Of a DNA stretch of 43,310 nucleotides, positions 1-11,222 are shown piece by piece. Source of the stretch: Paracoccaceae bacterium. Lineage in GTDB: Bacteria; Pseudomonadota; Alphaproteobacteria; Rhodobacterales; Rhodobacteraceae. A program made the translations under genes and the position numbers. The notes below the pieces were generated by a model, which saw nothing but the letters and a program-made list of their open reading frames with translations, searched no databases and was not told the origin of the DNA. The stretch covers positions 39,342 through 82,651 of the forward strand of contig JAKVCO010000015.1 of NCBI GenBank assembly GCA_022448245.1, in the 5' to 3' direction. Positions within the stretch are counted from its first letter, which is position 1, and each line of letters opens with the position of its first letter.

Positions 1-1187
1 TCGTAGGCGACGACGCCCACGGTCAGGTGCACCTCGTCTTCAACCTCGGATTGCGCCGAGGCGATGGAGTAGAGACGCGGCTGCATCTTGCGCAGCGCGG
101 CCTTCAGGTCATCTGAAGAGATCTTGCCCGGGTGCTCCAGAATGATGTCTGTGATCTGGCGCGGCTCGAGATAGACTCGCAGGGCGTCCTTGTCTTCTGC
201 GAGCTTCGCCAGGGTCTCATTGCCGGTAGCACCAGCATAGGCCATGACGAAACCGGGGTAGCCTTGCGTCAGCTCATACTCGTTGATCAGCGCCTCGCGG
301 AGGCCCTCGTCCGAGAGCTCCAGAGCCGCGAGAACTGCATCTACCTCACTGGCATCGTTCAGGAAGAAGACCCCGAGGCTATCACCGGGCTTGTACGTCA
401 AGCCGGAGCCCTCAAGTGAAAGCTCCACATGGCGCACGTCCTTCATGGAATCGCGACCCGTGATCTTTTGAACGCCGAGGACTTCCGCTTCAAACGGGTT
501 CTTTTTCGAATAGGCGCTGGTCTGCGGGGCCACGAGGGGCACAACGTTCGACGGCGCAGCTGCGCATTTCAGGCCGGGCTCCAGCGCGTCGATCGCAGAT
601 GTAATCCACGCCTCGGTGTGGTCCTCGTAGTCCACATCGAGAAGCGCACGCTCCACGCTGACACTCGCCCCCAGAGCGACCAGACGCTCTTCAAAATCAA
701 CGGCGGTCTGGCAGAAGAATTCGTAGGACGTATCCCCAAGGCCCATGACAGCGATCTGCGTGCCTGGCAGCTTCGGCGCTTTCTTGGAGCCAAGGAAATC
801 GTAGAGCTTCTGCGCGCTCTCGGGCGGCTCCCCTTCGCCATAAGTGCTGACGACGATGGCAAGATGCGTCTCATCCTTCAGCTTGTTGGGCTTGTAGTCG
901 ACCATGTTGACGAGCTTGGCATTGAGCCCCCGCGCTTTTGCTGCCTCAGCGACCTCAGCGGCCACATGCTTGGCGTTGCCAGTCTGGGAGCCATAGAGGA
1001 CGGTCAGCGTCGCAGGCACCGCGTCAACGGGAGCGGCGGGTGCGCCGGTGCCGTTCGCAGCAGCCGCCATATAGCCCGACACCCAGGCCTGCTGCATGGG
1101 GCTGAGGCCCACCATCAGGGCCTCCATCGAGGCCATCTGTTCGGCGCTCAGGGGTGTCATCGTTTGGGGGATTTCTTTAAGAAACAT
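1..1187 (-). CDS. cysJ: Sulfite reductase (NADPH) flavoprotein alpha subunit CysJ, partial (3' end beyond the window)
   Basis: This is the diflavin subunit that passes electrons from NADPH through FAD and FMN to the sulfite reductase hemoprotein in the cytoplasm. About 395 codons are visible. A leader of about 60 residues is followed by a flavodoxin domain with the FMN-binding motif LYGSQTGNA (about residues 64-72). The FAD-binding domain then ends at RLYSIAS, just before the left edge. The NADPH-binding domain, expected from the roughly 600-residue family length, lies outside. I chose the ATG at 1187, which has a weak AGGG upstream; an alternative ATG at 1160 has no Shine-Dalgarno. The gene starts 12 nt after cysH and is the last visible gene of the cysG-cysI-cysH-cysJ operon. 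The paired CysI is of the NADPH-dependent type, which supports the call. Confidence 0.9.
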   Translation of the reverse strand, partial: MFLKEIPQTMTPLSAEQMASMEALMVGLSPMQQAWVSGYMAAAANGTGAPAAPVDAVPATLTVLYGSQTGNAKHVAAEVAEAAKARGLNAKLVNMVDYKPNKLKDETHLAIVVSTYGEGEPPESAQKLYDFLGSKKAPKLPGTQIAVMGLGDTSYEFFCQTAVDFEERLVALGASVSVERALLDVDYEDHTEAWITSAIDALEPGLKCAAAPSNVVPLVAPQTSAYSKKNPFEAEVLGVQKITGRDSMKDVRHVELSLEGSGLTYKPGDSLGVFFLNDASEVDAVLAALELSDEGLREALINEYELTQGYPGFVMAYAGATGNETLAKLAEDKDALRVYLEPRQITDIILEHPGKISSDDLKAALRKMQPRLYSIASAQSEVEDEVHLTVGVVAY

Positions 1188-1199
1188 GTGCTTACCCTG

Positions 1200-1856
1200 T
1201 CAGGTATGAAGACCGCATTCGCGGAAATGACCGCCGAAGCGTGTTTGCTCTTCGGCCATGCCGGCTTCGAGCGGTTTTGTGGTGTGGGTGTCGCCGACGG
1301 AGACGTAGCCTTCCTCCCAAAGCGGGTGGTAGGGCAGATCGTGGGCCTTGAGGTAGGCGTGCACGTCGCGGTTCGTCCAATCGAGGATCGGATGGATGCG
1401 GGTGCGGCCGTCCTTTTCTTCGACGATCTGGCGATCCTTGCGGCTCTCGGATTGCACACGGCGCAGGCCCGAGAACCACGTCCCGGCCCCAAGCCGCGCC
1501 AGTGCGCGCTCCATGGGTTCGACCTTGGCGATCTTGTTGTAGGCGCGGATGCCCTCTGCGCCCTGCTCCCAAAGGGGACCGTGGCGCACTTCGAACCAGG
1601 CGGGCGACGTCTCTGTCCGCGTGACATGGAGGTTAAGGTCCAGCCGCTCCGTCATCTCATCGATGAAGCGATAGGTCTCCGGAAAGAGATAGCCCGTGTC
1701 GACGAGGATCACCGGAATGCCCGGCTCCGCCCGCGTGACCATATGCAGGAGCACCGCCGACTGAATGCCGAAGGAGGAGCTCAGCACATGGGCACCCGGC
1801 GCGTGGTCGAGCCCCCATGCAATGCGCTCCTGCGCAGTTTTCGTCTCAAAGTTCAT
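1200..1856 (-). CDS. cysH: Phosphoadenylyl-sulfate (PAPS) reductase CysH
   Basis: CysH reduces activated sulfate to sulfite with thioredoxin in cytoplasmic sulfate assimilation. The 218-residue protein has the SSSFGIQSA nucleotide-binding loop near residue 27, the [12 protein letters not shown] block, KVEPM, a GLRR motif and the C-terminal catalytic ECGLH (Cys214). It lacks the paired CC...CC cysteines that bind the 4Fe-4S cluster in APS-reducing enzymes, so it should be the cluster-free PAPS-specific type. From memory it resembles enterobacterial CysH closely ([18 protein letters not shown] blocks). It overlaps the end of cysI by 4 nt, indicating translational coupling. The PAPS specificity implies that an APS kinase (CysC) is encoded elsewhere; none is in this window. 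Confidence 0.95.
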   Translation of the reverse strand: MNFETKTAQERIAWGLDHAPGAHVLSSSFGIQSAVLLHMVTRAEPGIPVILVDTGYLFPETYRFIDEMTERLDLNLHVTRTETSPAWFEVRHGPLWEQGAEGIRAYNKIAKVEPMERALARLGAGTWFSGLRRVQSESRKDRQIVEEKDGRTRIHPILDWTNRDVHAYLKAHDLPYHPLWEEGYVSVGDTHTTKPLEAGMAEEQTRFGGHFRECGLHT

Positions 1857-3577
1857 GCGTGGAAGTCCGTTTTGGAGACTTTAACCTCCGCCACGACGCC
1901 CGTGCGGATGACATAGTCGCCAAAGCACTCACCCTCTTCCCGCTCCTTCGACCAAAGGCCGATGAGACGGTCGAGCTCCCCGAGGATCACCTCAGGCGAC
2001 TTGTTCTCGAGATGGAGCTTGGGGACCCGCGTGCCCACGACGTTGCCGCCGAGGTAGAGATTGTATTTGCCCGGGCCCTTGCCGACGAGGCCGGCCTCAG
2101 CCAACATCGCGCGGCCGCAGCCATTGGGGCAGCCCACCACACGCAGCACGATGGAGTCGTCTGGGATGCCGTGCTTGGCGAGGATTTGTTCCACGTCCAC
2201 CACGAGGTCAGGCAGGAAGCGCTCCGCTTCCGCCATCGCCAGCGGGCATGTGGGCAGCGCCACGCAAGCCATGGAGTTCTTGAGCTGCGGGGTGTCGAAC
2301 TCGGTGAGCAGCGCGTGTTCGCGCGCGAGGCTTTCCACCTCTGCTTTCAGCTCAGCAGGCACGCCCGCGATGACGAGGTTCTGGTTGGCCGTCATGCGGA
2401 AATCAGCGCCCTCGACGTCCTGCAACAGCTCCGCGATCTTGCGGATGCCCGTCTTCAGCGGACGGTTCGGGAAATCGAGGATACGGCCCGACAGGATGTA
2501 AAGCGTCAGGTGCTGGCGCCCGTCCATCCCCTCAACCCAGCCGAAACGATCGCCGCGCGAGGTGAACTCATAGGGGCGCGAGGGCTCAAACGTGACCCCT
2601 GCCCGCTTTTCGACCTCGGCCTTGAAAGGGTCTACGCCCACACGGTCGAGCGTGTATTTCGTCTTGGCGTTCTTGCGGTTCACCCGGTTGCCCCAGTCGC
2701 GCTGAACGCTGACGACATGCTCGGCCACAGCCAGTGTGTGTTCGAGCGGGATGAACCCAAAGTCGTCGGCCTTCCGTGGATAGGTCGCCGTGTCGCCGTG
2801 TGTCATGGCGAGGCCGCCGCCCACGAGCACATTAAAGCCAACGAGCTTGCCGTCTTCAGCAATCGCCACGAAGTTCAGATCGTTGGCGTGCACGTCCACT
2901 TCGTTGTTGGGCGGGATCGAGACGGTGGTTTTGAACTTACGCGGCAGATAGGTCTCACCCAGGATCGGCTCCTTGGTCGTTTTGGCATTCTCACCATCTA
3001 GCCAGATTTCCGCATAGGCCTTGGTGTTGGGCAGAAGATGCTCGCTGATCTTTTTCGACCACTCATAGGCCTCGGCGTGAAGCTCGCTCTCCACCGGGTT
3101 CGTGGTGCAGAGCACATTGCGGTTCACGTCACCAGCGGTAGCGATGGAATCGATCCCGGCCGAGTTGATGACCTTGTGCATGTCCTTGATGTGAGGCTTC
3201 AGCACGCCGTGGAACTGGAACGTCTGGCGCGTGGTCAGACGCACAGAGCCATACATCGTGTGATCTTCAGCGAACTTCTCGATCGTAAGCCATTGAGACA
3301 GCTGGATGATTCCGCCCGGCATCCGCGCGCGAAGCATCACATTGTGCAGCGGCTCCAGCTTTTGATCGGCGCGTTCACCGCGAATGTCACGGTCGTCCTG
3401 CTGGTACATGCCGTGAAAGCGGATCAGCTGGAAATTGTCGGGCGTGAAGCCACCGGTAAGCGGGTCCTGCAGGTCCTCTGCAATGGTACCGCGCAGGTAA
3501 TTGGAAGCTTTCTTCATCCGCTCGTTGTCGGCGAGCTTGCCTTCGACGATCAGGTTTTCGGGAGAGTTATCAAGCAT
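1853..3577 (-). CDS. cysI: Sulfite reductase (NADPH) hemoprotein beta subunit CysI
   Basis: CysI is the siroheme/4Fe-4S subunit that performs the six-electron reduction of sulfite to sulfide. It has 574 residues, close to the usual length of NADPH-type CysI (about 570). The cluster and siroheme ligands are visible as Cys438 and Cys444 in [14 protein letters not shown], and Cys483 and Cys487 in [11 protein letters not shown]. The C-terminus has the [13 protein letters not shown] and GTRVP blocks of the enterobacterial-type subunit, unlike the ferredoxin-dependent nitrite/sulfite reductase I expect in Rhodobacteraceae. The start at 3577 has a GAGG Shine-Dalgarno inside the end of cysG, which it overlaps by 8 nt. 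CysG supplies its siroheme, CysH its substrate and CysJ its electrons. Confidence 0.95.
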   Translation of the reverse strand: MLDNSPENLIVEGKLADNERMKKASNYLRGTIAEDLQDPLTGGFTPDNFQLIRFHGMYQQDDRDIRGERADQKLEPLHNVMLRARMPGGIIQLSQWLTIEKFAEDHTMYGSVRLTTRQTFQFHGVLKPHIKDMHKVINSAGIDSIATAGDVNRNVLCTTNPVESELHAEAYEWSKKISEHLLPNTKAYAEIWLDGENAKTTKEPILGETYLPRKFKTTVSIPPNNEVDVHANDLNFVAIAEDGKLVGFNVLVGGGLAMTHGDTATYPRKADDFGFIPLEHTLAVAEHVVSVQRDWGNRVNRKNAKTKYTLDRVGVDPFKAEVEKRAGVTFEPSRPYEFTSRGDRFGWVEGMDGRQHLTLYILSGRILDFPNRPLKTGIRKIAELLQDVEGADFRMTANQNLVIAGVPAELKAEVESLAREHALLTEFDTPQLKNSMACVALPTCPLAMAEAERFLPDLVVDVEQILAKHGIPDDSIVLRVVGCPNGCGRAMLAEAGLVGKGPGKYNLYLGGNVVGTRVPKLHLENKSPEVILGELDRLIGLWSKEREEGECFGDYVIRTGVVAEVKVSKTDFHA

Positions 3578-4946
3578 GGCTGACCTCTTTAAGGAGGGTG
3601 GCTTTGGCCGCGCGCGTGGCGAGACCGGTAAAGAGAATGGCGGGGTCAGTGCCGTCGAGCAGCTCCGGCAATTCGTTGAGTGTGGCTGTGATGATCCGCT
3701 GATCGGGGCGCGCGGCGTTGAAGACCGCGCTCACCGGCATCGACGCAGACGCGCCATGCATCATCAGGCGCCCTTGCACAAAGCGGGCAGAGGCGCGGGC
3801 CATATAGATCGCGGCCACGGCGCCGGGCTCGGCCAAGCGGCGCCAATCGTGTTCGGCAAAGCCCGAAAGATCGCGCCCCGTCAGGAATTGGATCGAAGAG
3901 TTGCGTCCCCGGCGCGTCAGGCTGACGCCCATGGCCGCCGCTGCAGCAGTTGCGGCGGTAACGCCCGGAACGATATCGAAGGCGATGTCATTGGCATCGA
4001 GCGCCTCGATCTCCTCATCGAGGCGACCAAACGTGCCACCGTCGCCACTTTTCAGGCGCACGACGCGATCAGCGGCCCCATGCTCCACGAGAAGCGCGTT
4101 GATGTCTTCCTGGCGCCACGAAGGCCCAAAAGCCGATTTCGCGACAGAGATGATCTGAGCTTCACGACGGGCCAGCTCCAGGATTGCAGGCGGCACGAGA
4201 CCGTCATGGATCACTACCGCCGCCTCATGCAGCGCCTTGCGCGCCTTTAGCGTCAGGAGTTCAGGATCGCCCGGCCCCGCCCCCACAAAGGTCACATGCC
4301 CTTGCGCGGCTCCATCGTTCACGTGGTCTGCCAGCAGGTAATGCAGCGCCGCTTCTACAGCCCCCTTGCCCTTCGCCAAAGACTTGGGGCCTTTGTCGAA
4401 GTAGTAAGACGTCCAGAATGCGCGACGGCGCGGGCCCTGTGGGATGATCTCGGCGGCGTCACGGAAGCCCTGCCCGATACGAGCAAGAATGCCTGTTCCC
4501 GCGGGAAGCATCTCTTCGACCTCGGCCTTGATCTTCCTCGCCAGCACAGGCGCGGCGCCTTCTGTGCCGATCGCCACCGTGACCGGATCCCGGTCTACAA
4601 TCGCGGGCGTGATGAAGTCAGAGGCCTCCAGGTTGTCGACAACGAGGGACTTCACACCAGCGGCTTTGCCAAGGGTCGCGACCGACAGATCCTGCTCGGG
4701 CTCGTCATTAGCGGCATAGAGCAAGATTGCGCCGTCAAGATCGCCCGCGGTTACGACACGATCTTCATACACAACCTTGCCATCCTGCGCCCAGCCCTGC
4801 ACCACGTCATGGGCATCGCGGCCAAACACATGAACGCGTGCTTCGGTCTTCAACAGCAAGCGCAACTTCGCGACGGCGCATTCCCCGGCTCCGGAGACCA
4901 CGATCTTCTGGTCGCGAGTATCTACAAATATCGGAAAGTGGCGCAT
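3570..4946 (-). CDS. cysG: Siroheme synthase CysG (dehydrogenase/ferrochelatase plus uroporphyrinogen-III C-methyltransferase)
   Basis: This bifunctional enzyme makes siroheme from uroporphyrinogen III for the sulfite reductase encoded just downstream. The 458-residue protein has an N-terminal CysG(B)-like domain with the NAD-binding [12 protein letters not shown] segment (about residues 16-28). The C-terminal SAM-dependent methyltransferase domain starts at [18 protein letters not shown]. The canonical RLKGGDPFIFGRG motif reads [13 protein letters not shown], the form I associate with Rhodobacteraceae CysG, so this first gene looks native while the downstream reductase genes look enterobacterial in type. 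The ATG at 4946 has an AGGAG about 7 nt upstream. It is the first gene of the operon, with a candidate operator 34-62 nt upstream of its start. Confidence 0.93.
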   Translation of the reverse strand: MRHFPIFVDTRDQKIVVSGAGECAVAKLRLLLKTEARVHVFGRDAHDVVQGWAQDGKVVYEDRVVTAGDLDGAILLYAANDEPEQDLSVATLGKAAGVKSLVVDNLEASDFITPAIVDRDPVTVAIGTEGAAPVLARKIKAEVEEMLPAGTGILARIGQGFRDAAEIIPQGPRRRAFWTSYYFDKGPKSLAKGKGAVEAALHYLLADHVNDGAAQGHVTFVGAGPGDPELLTLKARKALHEAAVVIHDGLVPPAILELARREAQIISVAKSAFGPSWRQEDINALLVEHGAADRVVRLKSGDGGTFGRLDEEIEALDANDIAFDIVPGVTAATAAAAAMGVSLTRRGRNSSIQFLTGRDLSGFAEHDWRRLAEPGAVAAIYMARASARFVQGRLMMHGASASMPVSAVFNAARPDQRIITATLNELPELLDGTDPAILFTGLATRAAKATLLKEVSHA

Positions 4947-4979
4947 ATCCAGCTCCTGCTCAGCTTGGGCAAAAGCTAG

Positions 4980-5008
4980 GATAATATTCCTATATAGGGA
5001 ATAATATC
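4980..5008 (-). promoter_or_regulatory. Candidate operator (imperfect 29-bp inverted repeat) of the cys operon
   Basis: Two 11-nt arms, GATAATATTCC and GGAATAATATC, flank a 7-nt centre and match at 10 of 11 positions. The core reads ATTCCTATATAGGGAAT. The repeat lies 34-62 nt upstream of the cysG start in a strikingly AT-rich patch, where a -10/-35 region would be expected. The layout is typical of a homodimeric repressor site. The GGAAT half-sites resemble sites of Rrf2-family sulfur/iron regulators (CymR/IscR type), but the binding protein is unknown and this link is only inference. Confidence 0.55.
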
Positions 5009-5264
5009 AGGAAAATAAGGAACTTCTTCCCATCTATGGCGCACTCAGCTGCGATCTTCCTACGCTTTCGCCTCCGGAAGGAAACCCTCTCGCTTTAAGC
5101 CCATGCAGGCGGATATCCGTCCTATTTTGCGCCCTGACGGGCTTGTGAGCAATTGCACCAAACCCTCCCCATGACACGCCCCACTTTCGCCCCAATGTGT
5201 ACTTAGCCTTTTCTGATCAGCGGCCCGCAGAGGTCGTACGGCAAACACATGGGAGGGCAACTCA

Positions 5265-5354
5265 ATGGAGAGCCCGATGGCCGAGCAGAAAAAAACTGAA
5301 CAATCCGACAAGCCCAAGCAAGGCTTTCAGTTCAAGGATTGGGCAGCGCTCTAA
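5265..5354 (+). CDS. Possible small protein of 29 residues, unknown function
   Basis: This short ORF starts at an ATG preceded by a strong GGGAGG Shine-Dalgarno (5251-5256, 8 nt spacing). It encodes a hydrophilic peptide rich in Lys, Gln and Glu that ends in FQFKDWAAL. There is no signal peptide or membrane segment. It sits alone between cysG and ndk. The only evidence for expression is the good ribosome-binding site and the lack of any competing gene. I do not recognise the family; chance occurrence is possible. The rest of the 4947-5518 gap holds the cys operator, the ndk terminator, and about 250 nt (5009-5264) in which I see nothing further. Confidence 0.35.
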   Translation: MESPMAEQKKTEQSDKPKQGFQFKDWAAL

Positions 5355-5462
5355 AGCCACGCTAATCGGCGTGACTGAAACGGACACTGCGCAAAGCGTT
5401 TCGCTTCTGCGCGACCGCTACTTTTCCCCAAGTCAAATCTTTTGGCCGGCCAAGCTGTCGCC

Positions 5463-5496
5463 AAAACAAAAAAGGCCGCCCCAAATCGGAGCGGCC
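5463..5496 (-). terminator. Rho-independent terminator of ndk
   Basis: On the minus strand, a stem of GGCCGC (5491-5496) pairing with GCGGCC (5474-5479) is followed by a T-rich tract complementary to 5463-5473. It begins 23 nt past the ndk stop codon. Confidence 0.8.
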
Positions 5497-5518
5497 CTTC
5501 TTAATTCTGCTGACTGAT

Positions 5519-5941
5519 TTAGCCGACGAGCTCGAGGCCCGAAAAGAAGTACGCGATCTCGACAGCGGCCGTCTCAGGCGCGTCAGAACCGTGGACGGAG
5601 TTCTCACCCACGGACTCGGCGAACTCAGCGCGGATCGTGCCCGGTGCGGCATCGGCCGGGTTCGTGGCACCCATCACTTCGCGGTTCTTAGCAATCGCGC
5701 CTTCGCCCTCGAGGACCTGAGCCACGATCGGCTCGGACGCCATGAACTCACACAGTTCGTCGTAGAACGGACGCTCTTTGTGCACTTCGTAGAAAACGCC
5801 AGCCTGAGCCTTCGTCAGGTGAATGCGCTTCTGCGCGACGATGCGAAGACCAGCTTCCTCGAACTTGGCATTGATTTTGCCTGTGAGGTTGCGCTTCGTT
5901 GCGTCGGGTTTGATGATCGAGAACGTGCGTTCGAGGGCCAT
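5519..5941 (-). CDS. ndk: Nucleoside-diphosphate kinase
   Basis: Ndk transfers the gamma-phosphate of ATP to other NDPs through a phosphohistidine, balancing cytoplasmic NTP and dNTP pools. The 140-residue protein is full family length and begins [14 protein letters not shown]. It carries the catalytic histidine in the [13 protein letters not shown] motif (His117). The chosen ATG at 5941 has a GGAG about 7 nt upstream; the longer open frame upstream lacks family similarity. It is a single-gene unit with its own terminator, divergent from the ABC-F gene across a 216-nt intergenic region. Confidence 0.96.
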   Translation of the reverse strand: MALERTFSIIKPDATKRNLTGKINAKFEEAGLRIVAQKRIHLTKAQAGVFYEVHKERPFYDELCEFMASEPIVAQVLEGEGAIAKNREVMGATNPADAAPGTIRAEFAESVGENSVHGSDAPETAAVEIAYFFSGLELVG

Positions 5942-6157
5942 GATATGCTCCATCAGGTGTAAATTTGGCGCGCCGTACCATGGCCCTGCCCAACTGAAAA
6001 GCCCGTCCCGAGCATTCGGTGACAAAACCCGTCCGAGCAAAACCGCCATTGGCCTGGGTCGGTGGGCGGGCGCCTTTAGAGCACGGCGCACGCCGCGCGC
6101 AGAAACAGAGCCGTCTCCGACCTTTTCTAATCCGCAACGCAAGGGTAAAGCCCGCGT

Positions 6158-7992
<1,835 letters not shown>

Positions 7993-7993
<1 letters not shown>

Positions 7994-8604
7994 TGGATCC
8001 GGCTTTCTACGTCACGGCCTTTGCCACGCTTTTCGTGATCATCGACCCCATTGGCCTCGCCCCTCTTTTCGTCGCATTGACCCAAGGGATGGAAGCCAAG
8101 GAGCGTCGCGCCATTGGTCTGCGGGCCTGTATCGTGGCCTTTGCGATCCTCCTCCTCTTCGGGATCGTTGGCGAAGCAGTGCTGAGCTTCGTTGGCATCT
8201 CCCTCCCAGCGTTCCGCATCGCGGGCGGCGCGCTCCTCTTCCTTACCGCTCTCGACATGCTCTTTGAGCGCCGGCAGGAGCGCCGCGATGGTCATGCCGA
8301 AACCCGGCCCGATCCGTCGGTCTTTCCTATGGCTATTCCCCTGATCGCGGGGCCAGGCTCCATCGCCACGATGATCCTTCTAACCGGCCAGGTGGAAGGC
8401 GACATCGCCGCGACCGCAGGCATCTTTGGGGTCATGGGCGGTGTCATCGTCATCACCTTCCTATTGTTTCTCAGCGGATCGCTCATTGAGCGTGCCCTTG
8501 GACGCACGGGCGTCAACATTGTCACCCGCCTTCTGGGCATGCTGCTCGCCGCGCTGGCGGTGCAGTTCATCCTCACGGGCCTCGCTGACGCGGGCTTTGT
8601 CTAG
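7993..8604 (+). CDS. MarC family integral membrane protein (UPF0056)
   Basis: This 203-residue protein has about six hydrophobic segments and the MarC signatures FVIIDPIGLAPLFVALT near the N-terminus and FPMAIPLIAGPGSIAT in the middle. The function of the family is not established; older links to multiple antibiotic resistance were not upheld. The start codon at 7993 overlaps the ABC-F stop by one base (TGATG), so the two genes are probably co-translated. A longer upstream open frame reads back into the ABC-F gene and is not used. Confidence 0.9.
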
Positions 8605-8630
8605 GCGGCAGCCGTCCCCATATAGAGCTC

Positions 8631-9209
8631 ATGACAGGCGATAACATAGCGACCCTCATCTTTCTTGTGCTGCTACTGACGGTGATCGGCGGCGGCTTCT
8701 TCATGCGCAACCGGCCCTCACTAGGGCAAACCGCGCGCACCATGGGCACATGGTTCCTGATCTTCGTGGGCCTCATCGTGGCCTACGGCCTCTGGGACGA
8801 TGTACGTAGCGAGTTCTCCTCCAGCCGTGCGATGATCTCGGAGAGCGAGATTACCGTGCAACGTCAGCGGGATGGACACTTTCACCTCACGCTCGAGGTC
8901 AACGACGTTCCCGTCGATTTCGTGGTCGATACGGGCGCAACAGACGTGGTTTTATCGGCAGCAGATGCGCGGCGCGTGGGGCTGGAGCCAGCCGATCTCG
9001 CCTTCTTCGGACAGGCCATGACAGCCAACGGCCTCGTCGATATCGCGCGGGTGACATTGGATACTGTGGAGCTTGGGGAGTTCCGCGATGAGCGTGTGCG
9101 CGCCTCGGTCAATGGCGGTGACATGAACATCTCGCTTCTGGGGATGAGCTACCTCAACCTCTTCGACACGCTTCAAATTCAGAATGGTGAGCTGACGCTG
9201 ATCCGCTAA
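8631..9209 (+). CDS. Membrane-anchored retropepsin-like aspartic protease (TIGR02281 type)
   Basis: This 192-residue protein has two N-terminal membrane segments (about residues 7-25 and 39-54), followed by a single retropepsin-like domain facing the periplasm. The catalytic motif is FVVDTGATDVVLS with Asp100. A second family block, ISLLGMSYLN, lies near the C-terminus. Bacterial one-domain proteases of this clan act as dimers; substrates are unknown. It begins 26 nt after the marC-like gene and is probably in the same transcript. It converges on holC with about 10 nt between stop codons. Confidence 0.85.
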   Translation: MTGDNIATLIFLVLLLTVIGGGFFMRNRPSLGQTARTMGTWFLIFVGLIVAYGLWDDVRSEFSSSRAMISESEITVQRQRDGHFHLTLEVNDVPVDFVVDTGATDVVLSAADARRVGLEPADLAFFGQAMTANGLVDIARVTLDTVELGEFRDERVRASVNGGDMNISLLGMSYLNLFDTLQIQNGELTLIR

Positions 9210-9219
9210 GCGGGGCGGC

Positions 9220-9672
9220 TCAGCTTTCAGCCTTCATGACCCAACGCCCGGCTTCTTGCGCCCAGTATTGCGCGGCGACGCCCGCGCCGGTCATGGCTTT
9301 CCACTGAACGCGGGCGCGCTGGACGGCGTCCCCATCAAGGCCATCAAACAGGATGAAGGTCCGTTCCTTCGCCTGCGCCATGTCGGGAGAGATCTCGGCC
9401 CCGTCGATCGACATCACACATTGCGGGTCGTTCGTGGCCTCGCCCGTGGTCAGCAAAACGGGCTGTTGCGCATCATGGTCGCCGCCCGCGAGGCCGTGCG
9501 GCAAGAACCCGTCCTCCGGCCCGAGCCACAGCTTTTCATCAAGCATCTTCAGCCGCTCGATATCCGTGCCATGCACAGCCACGCGCCAGCCTGCCTCAAG
9601 CGACTTTTCCAGAAGCATGCGGCAGGTCTGATCGACCGAGCTTTCGGTCAAGTGATAGAAGCGCGCGCTCAC
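9220..9672 (-). CDS. holC: DNA polymerase III chi subunit
   Basis: HolC links the clamp loader to single-stranded DNA-binding protein at the replication fork. The 150-residue protein opens with VSARFYHLTES and contains GWRVAVHG, LWLGPEDGFLPHGLAG and FILFDGLD, typical of chi. The start is a GTG overlapping the pepA stop by 4 nt (GTGA), so it is translationally coupled to pepA. The longer open frame upstream lies inside pepA and is rejected. The pepA-holC pairing is conserved widely in Proteobacteria. Confidence 0.93.
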   Translation of the reverse strand: MSARFYHLTESSVDQTCRMLLEKSLEAGWRVAVHGTDIERLKMLDEKLWLGPEDGFLPHGLAGGDHDAQQPVLLTTGEATNDPQCVMSIDGAEISPDMAQAKERTFILFDGLDGDAVQRARVQWKAMTGAGVAAQYWAQEAGRWVMKAES

Positions 9673-11135
9673 CCTTCGTAATTGTCTGCGATCATACGGT
9701 TGAGCGCCCGAACACCCCAGCCTGTGGCACCCTTCGGCGCGTAAGAGGTGTCGGACTTCACACTGGCCACGCCCGCAATGTCGAGATGCGCCCATGGCAT
9801 TTCATCGAGCACGAAGCGCTGTAAGAACTGGCCCGCCGTGATCGAACCCGCCGGGCGACCACCCACATTCTTCATGTCCGCCACGGCAGATTTCAGCTGC
9901 TTGTCATAGGCCGGCGACAGCGGCATGCGCCATGCGCCTTCATCCTCGTCCTTGGCGGCCTTGAGGAACTTGTCGCTTAAATCGTCCGAGTTCGAGAAGA
10001 CGCCCGCCATTTCGTGCCCAAGGCCGATGATGATTGCCCCAGTCAGCGTTGCCAGGTTGATCATGCCCACGGGCTTGAAGCGTTCCTGGGCGTACCAAAG
10101 CACATCCGCGAGAACGAGGCGGCCTTCTGCGTCCGTGTTGATTATCTCGACCGTGTCGCCCTTCATGGAGGTCACGACATCGCCTGGACGGGTTGCGTCC
10201 GGCCCCGGCATGTTCTCGACGAGGCCCACAAGGCCAACGACGTTTGCTTTCGCCTTACGCAGGGCAAGTGCGCGCATCACGCCCGAGACGACGCCCGCGC
10301 CGCCCATGTCCATCGTCATATCTTCCATGCCACCCGCAGGCTTCAGGGAGAGACCGCCCGTATCAAAGACAACGCCCTTGCCGACCAGCGCGAAGGGGGC
10401 TTCATCGCCGCCGCCTTTCCACGACATCACCACAACCTTCGACGGGGCAGAGCTGCCCTGGCCCACGCTCAGAAGCGTGCGCATACCAAGCTCTTCCAGC
10501 TGCGGTTCTTCGAGCACTTCAACTTCGAGCCCCAGCGATGTCATCGCCGCGAGCTGTTCTGCAAAATTCGTGGTGGTCAGGTGATTGGCCGGCGCGTTTG
10601 TCAGGTCACGTGTGAAGAACACGCCTTCCGCGACAGCCAACGGTGCTGCAGCAGCTGCGGCCACCTCTTCCGGTTTCGAGGCCATGAGGATGACGTTTCC
10701 GGTCTCCTTCGGATCTTCGCTCTTCATCTCGGTGTAGCTGTAGACCCGCAACGCAATGCCTTCACAGATTTCCGCCGCGCGTCCGATGTTGCCTGCCAGA
10801 ACAAGAAGCGGGCTGTCGTTCTTGAGCTTACCAATGGATACACCGGCTTTGCGCGCATCCCCGGCCTCAGGCTTGCGGGCGAGCTTCACGACAATCACGC
10901 CCGTTGCGTCCATCCCTGCCGGATAGGCAAGTTCCCGCGCTTGGGATTCGGACATCTCGGCGAAGGCCTCGCTTTCGGCAAAGCGCTCAAGCGCCCCTTT
11001 GGAAAGACGGTTCACGCGGCGCGAGGACTGGTCGAGCTTTCCGGACGCCTCAACAAAGCAAACAACTTGGCCCGTATGAGTGGCCACTTGATCCAGTTCA
11101 GTGGGCAGGAATTCGAATGTCACAGGTGTAGTCAT
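9669..11135 (-). CDS. pepA: Leucyl aminopeptidase (M17)
   Basis: This cytoplasmic dinuclear-metal aminopeptidase has about 488 residues. The C-terminal catalytic domain shows GKGVVFDTGGLSLKP (Lys253 and Asp258 as expected ligands) and the family signature NTDAEGRL (333-340). I chose the ATG at 11135 because GGGAG lies about 8 nt upstream; a more distal ATG at 11165 lacks such support. In other bacteria PepA also has DNA-binding roles, which cannot be judged here. It is divergent from lptF across about 150 nt containing a perfect inverted repeat, and is followed by holC. Confidence 0.95.
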   Translation of the reverse strand: MTTPVTFEFLPTELDQVATHTGQVVCFVEASGKLDQSSRRVNRLSKGALERFAESEAFAEMSESQARELAYPAGMDATGVIVVKLARKPEAGDARKAGVSIGKLKNDSPLLVLAGNIGRAAEICEGIALRVYSYTEMKSEDPKETGNVILMASKPEEVAAAAAAPLAVAEGVFFTRDLTNAPANHLTTTNFAEQLAAMTSLGLEVEVLEEPQLEELGMRTLLSVGQGSSAPSKVVVMSWKGGGDEAPFALVGKGVVFDTGGLSLKPAGGMEDMTMDMGGAGVVSGVMRALALRKAKANVVGLVGLVENMPGPDATRPGDVVTSMKGDTVEIINTDAEGRLVLADVLWYAQERFKPVGMINLATLTGAIIIGLGHEMAGVFSNSDDLSDKFLKAAKDEDEGAWRMPLSPAYDKQLKSAVADMKNVGGRPAGSITAGQFLQRFVLDEMPWAHLDIAGVASVKSDTSYAPKGATGWGVRALNRMIADNYEG

Positions 11136-11222
11136 TGTGGCAGCTCCCGAGATAGGTTCGCGCAATGCTAATCATGCCCGCGTCCGAATGGCCACCCGCC
11201 GCTGACGCGACTTTCCTGAAAG

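Noticed and set aside
429..1916. Long plus-strand open frame (495 codons) opposite cysJ and cysH
   Set aside because: It is antisense to two clearly recognised genes and its translation shows no family motifs; such mirror frames are common in GC-rich DNA.
1817..3001. Long plus-strand open frame opposite cysI
   Set aside because: Antisense to a full-length CysI with all cluster ligands; no recognisable domain in the translation.
5060..5317. Minus-strand 85-codon frame between cysG and ndk
   Set aside because: No ribosome-binding site, no recognisable motif, and it overlaps the better supported small ORF at 5265.
10014..11171. Plus-strand open frame of 385 codons opposite pepA
   Set aside because: His/Arg/Cys-rich translation typical of an antisense shadow; PepA on the other strand is complete.
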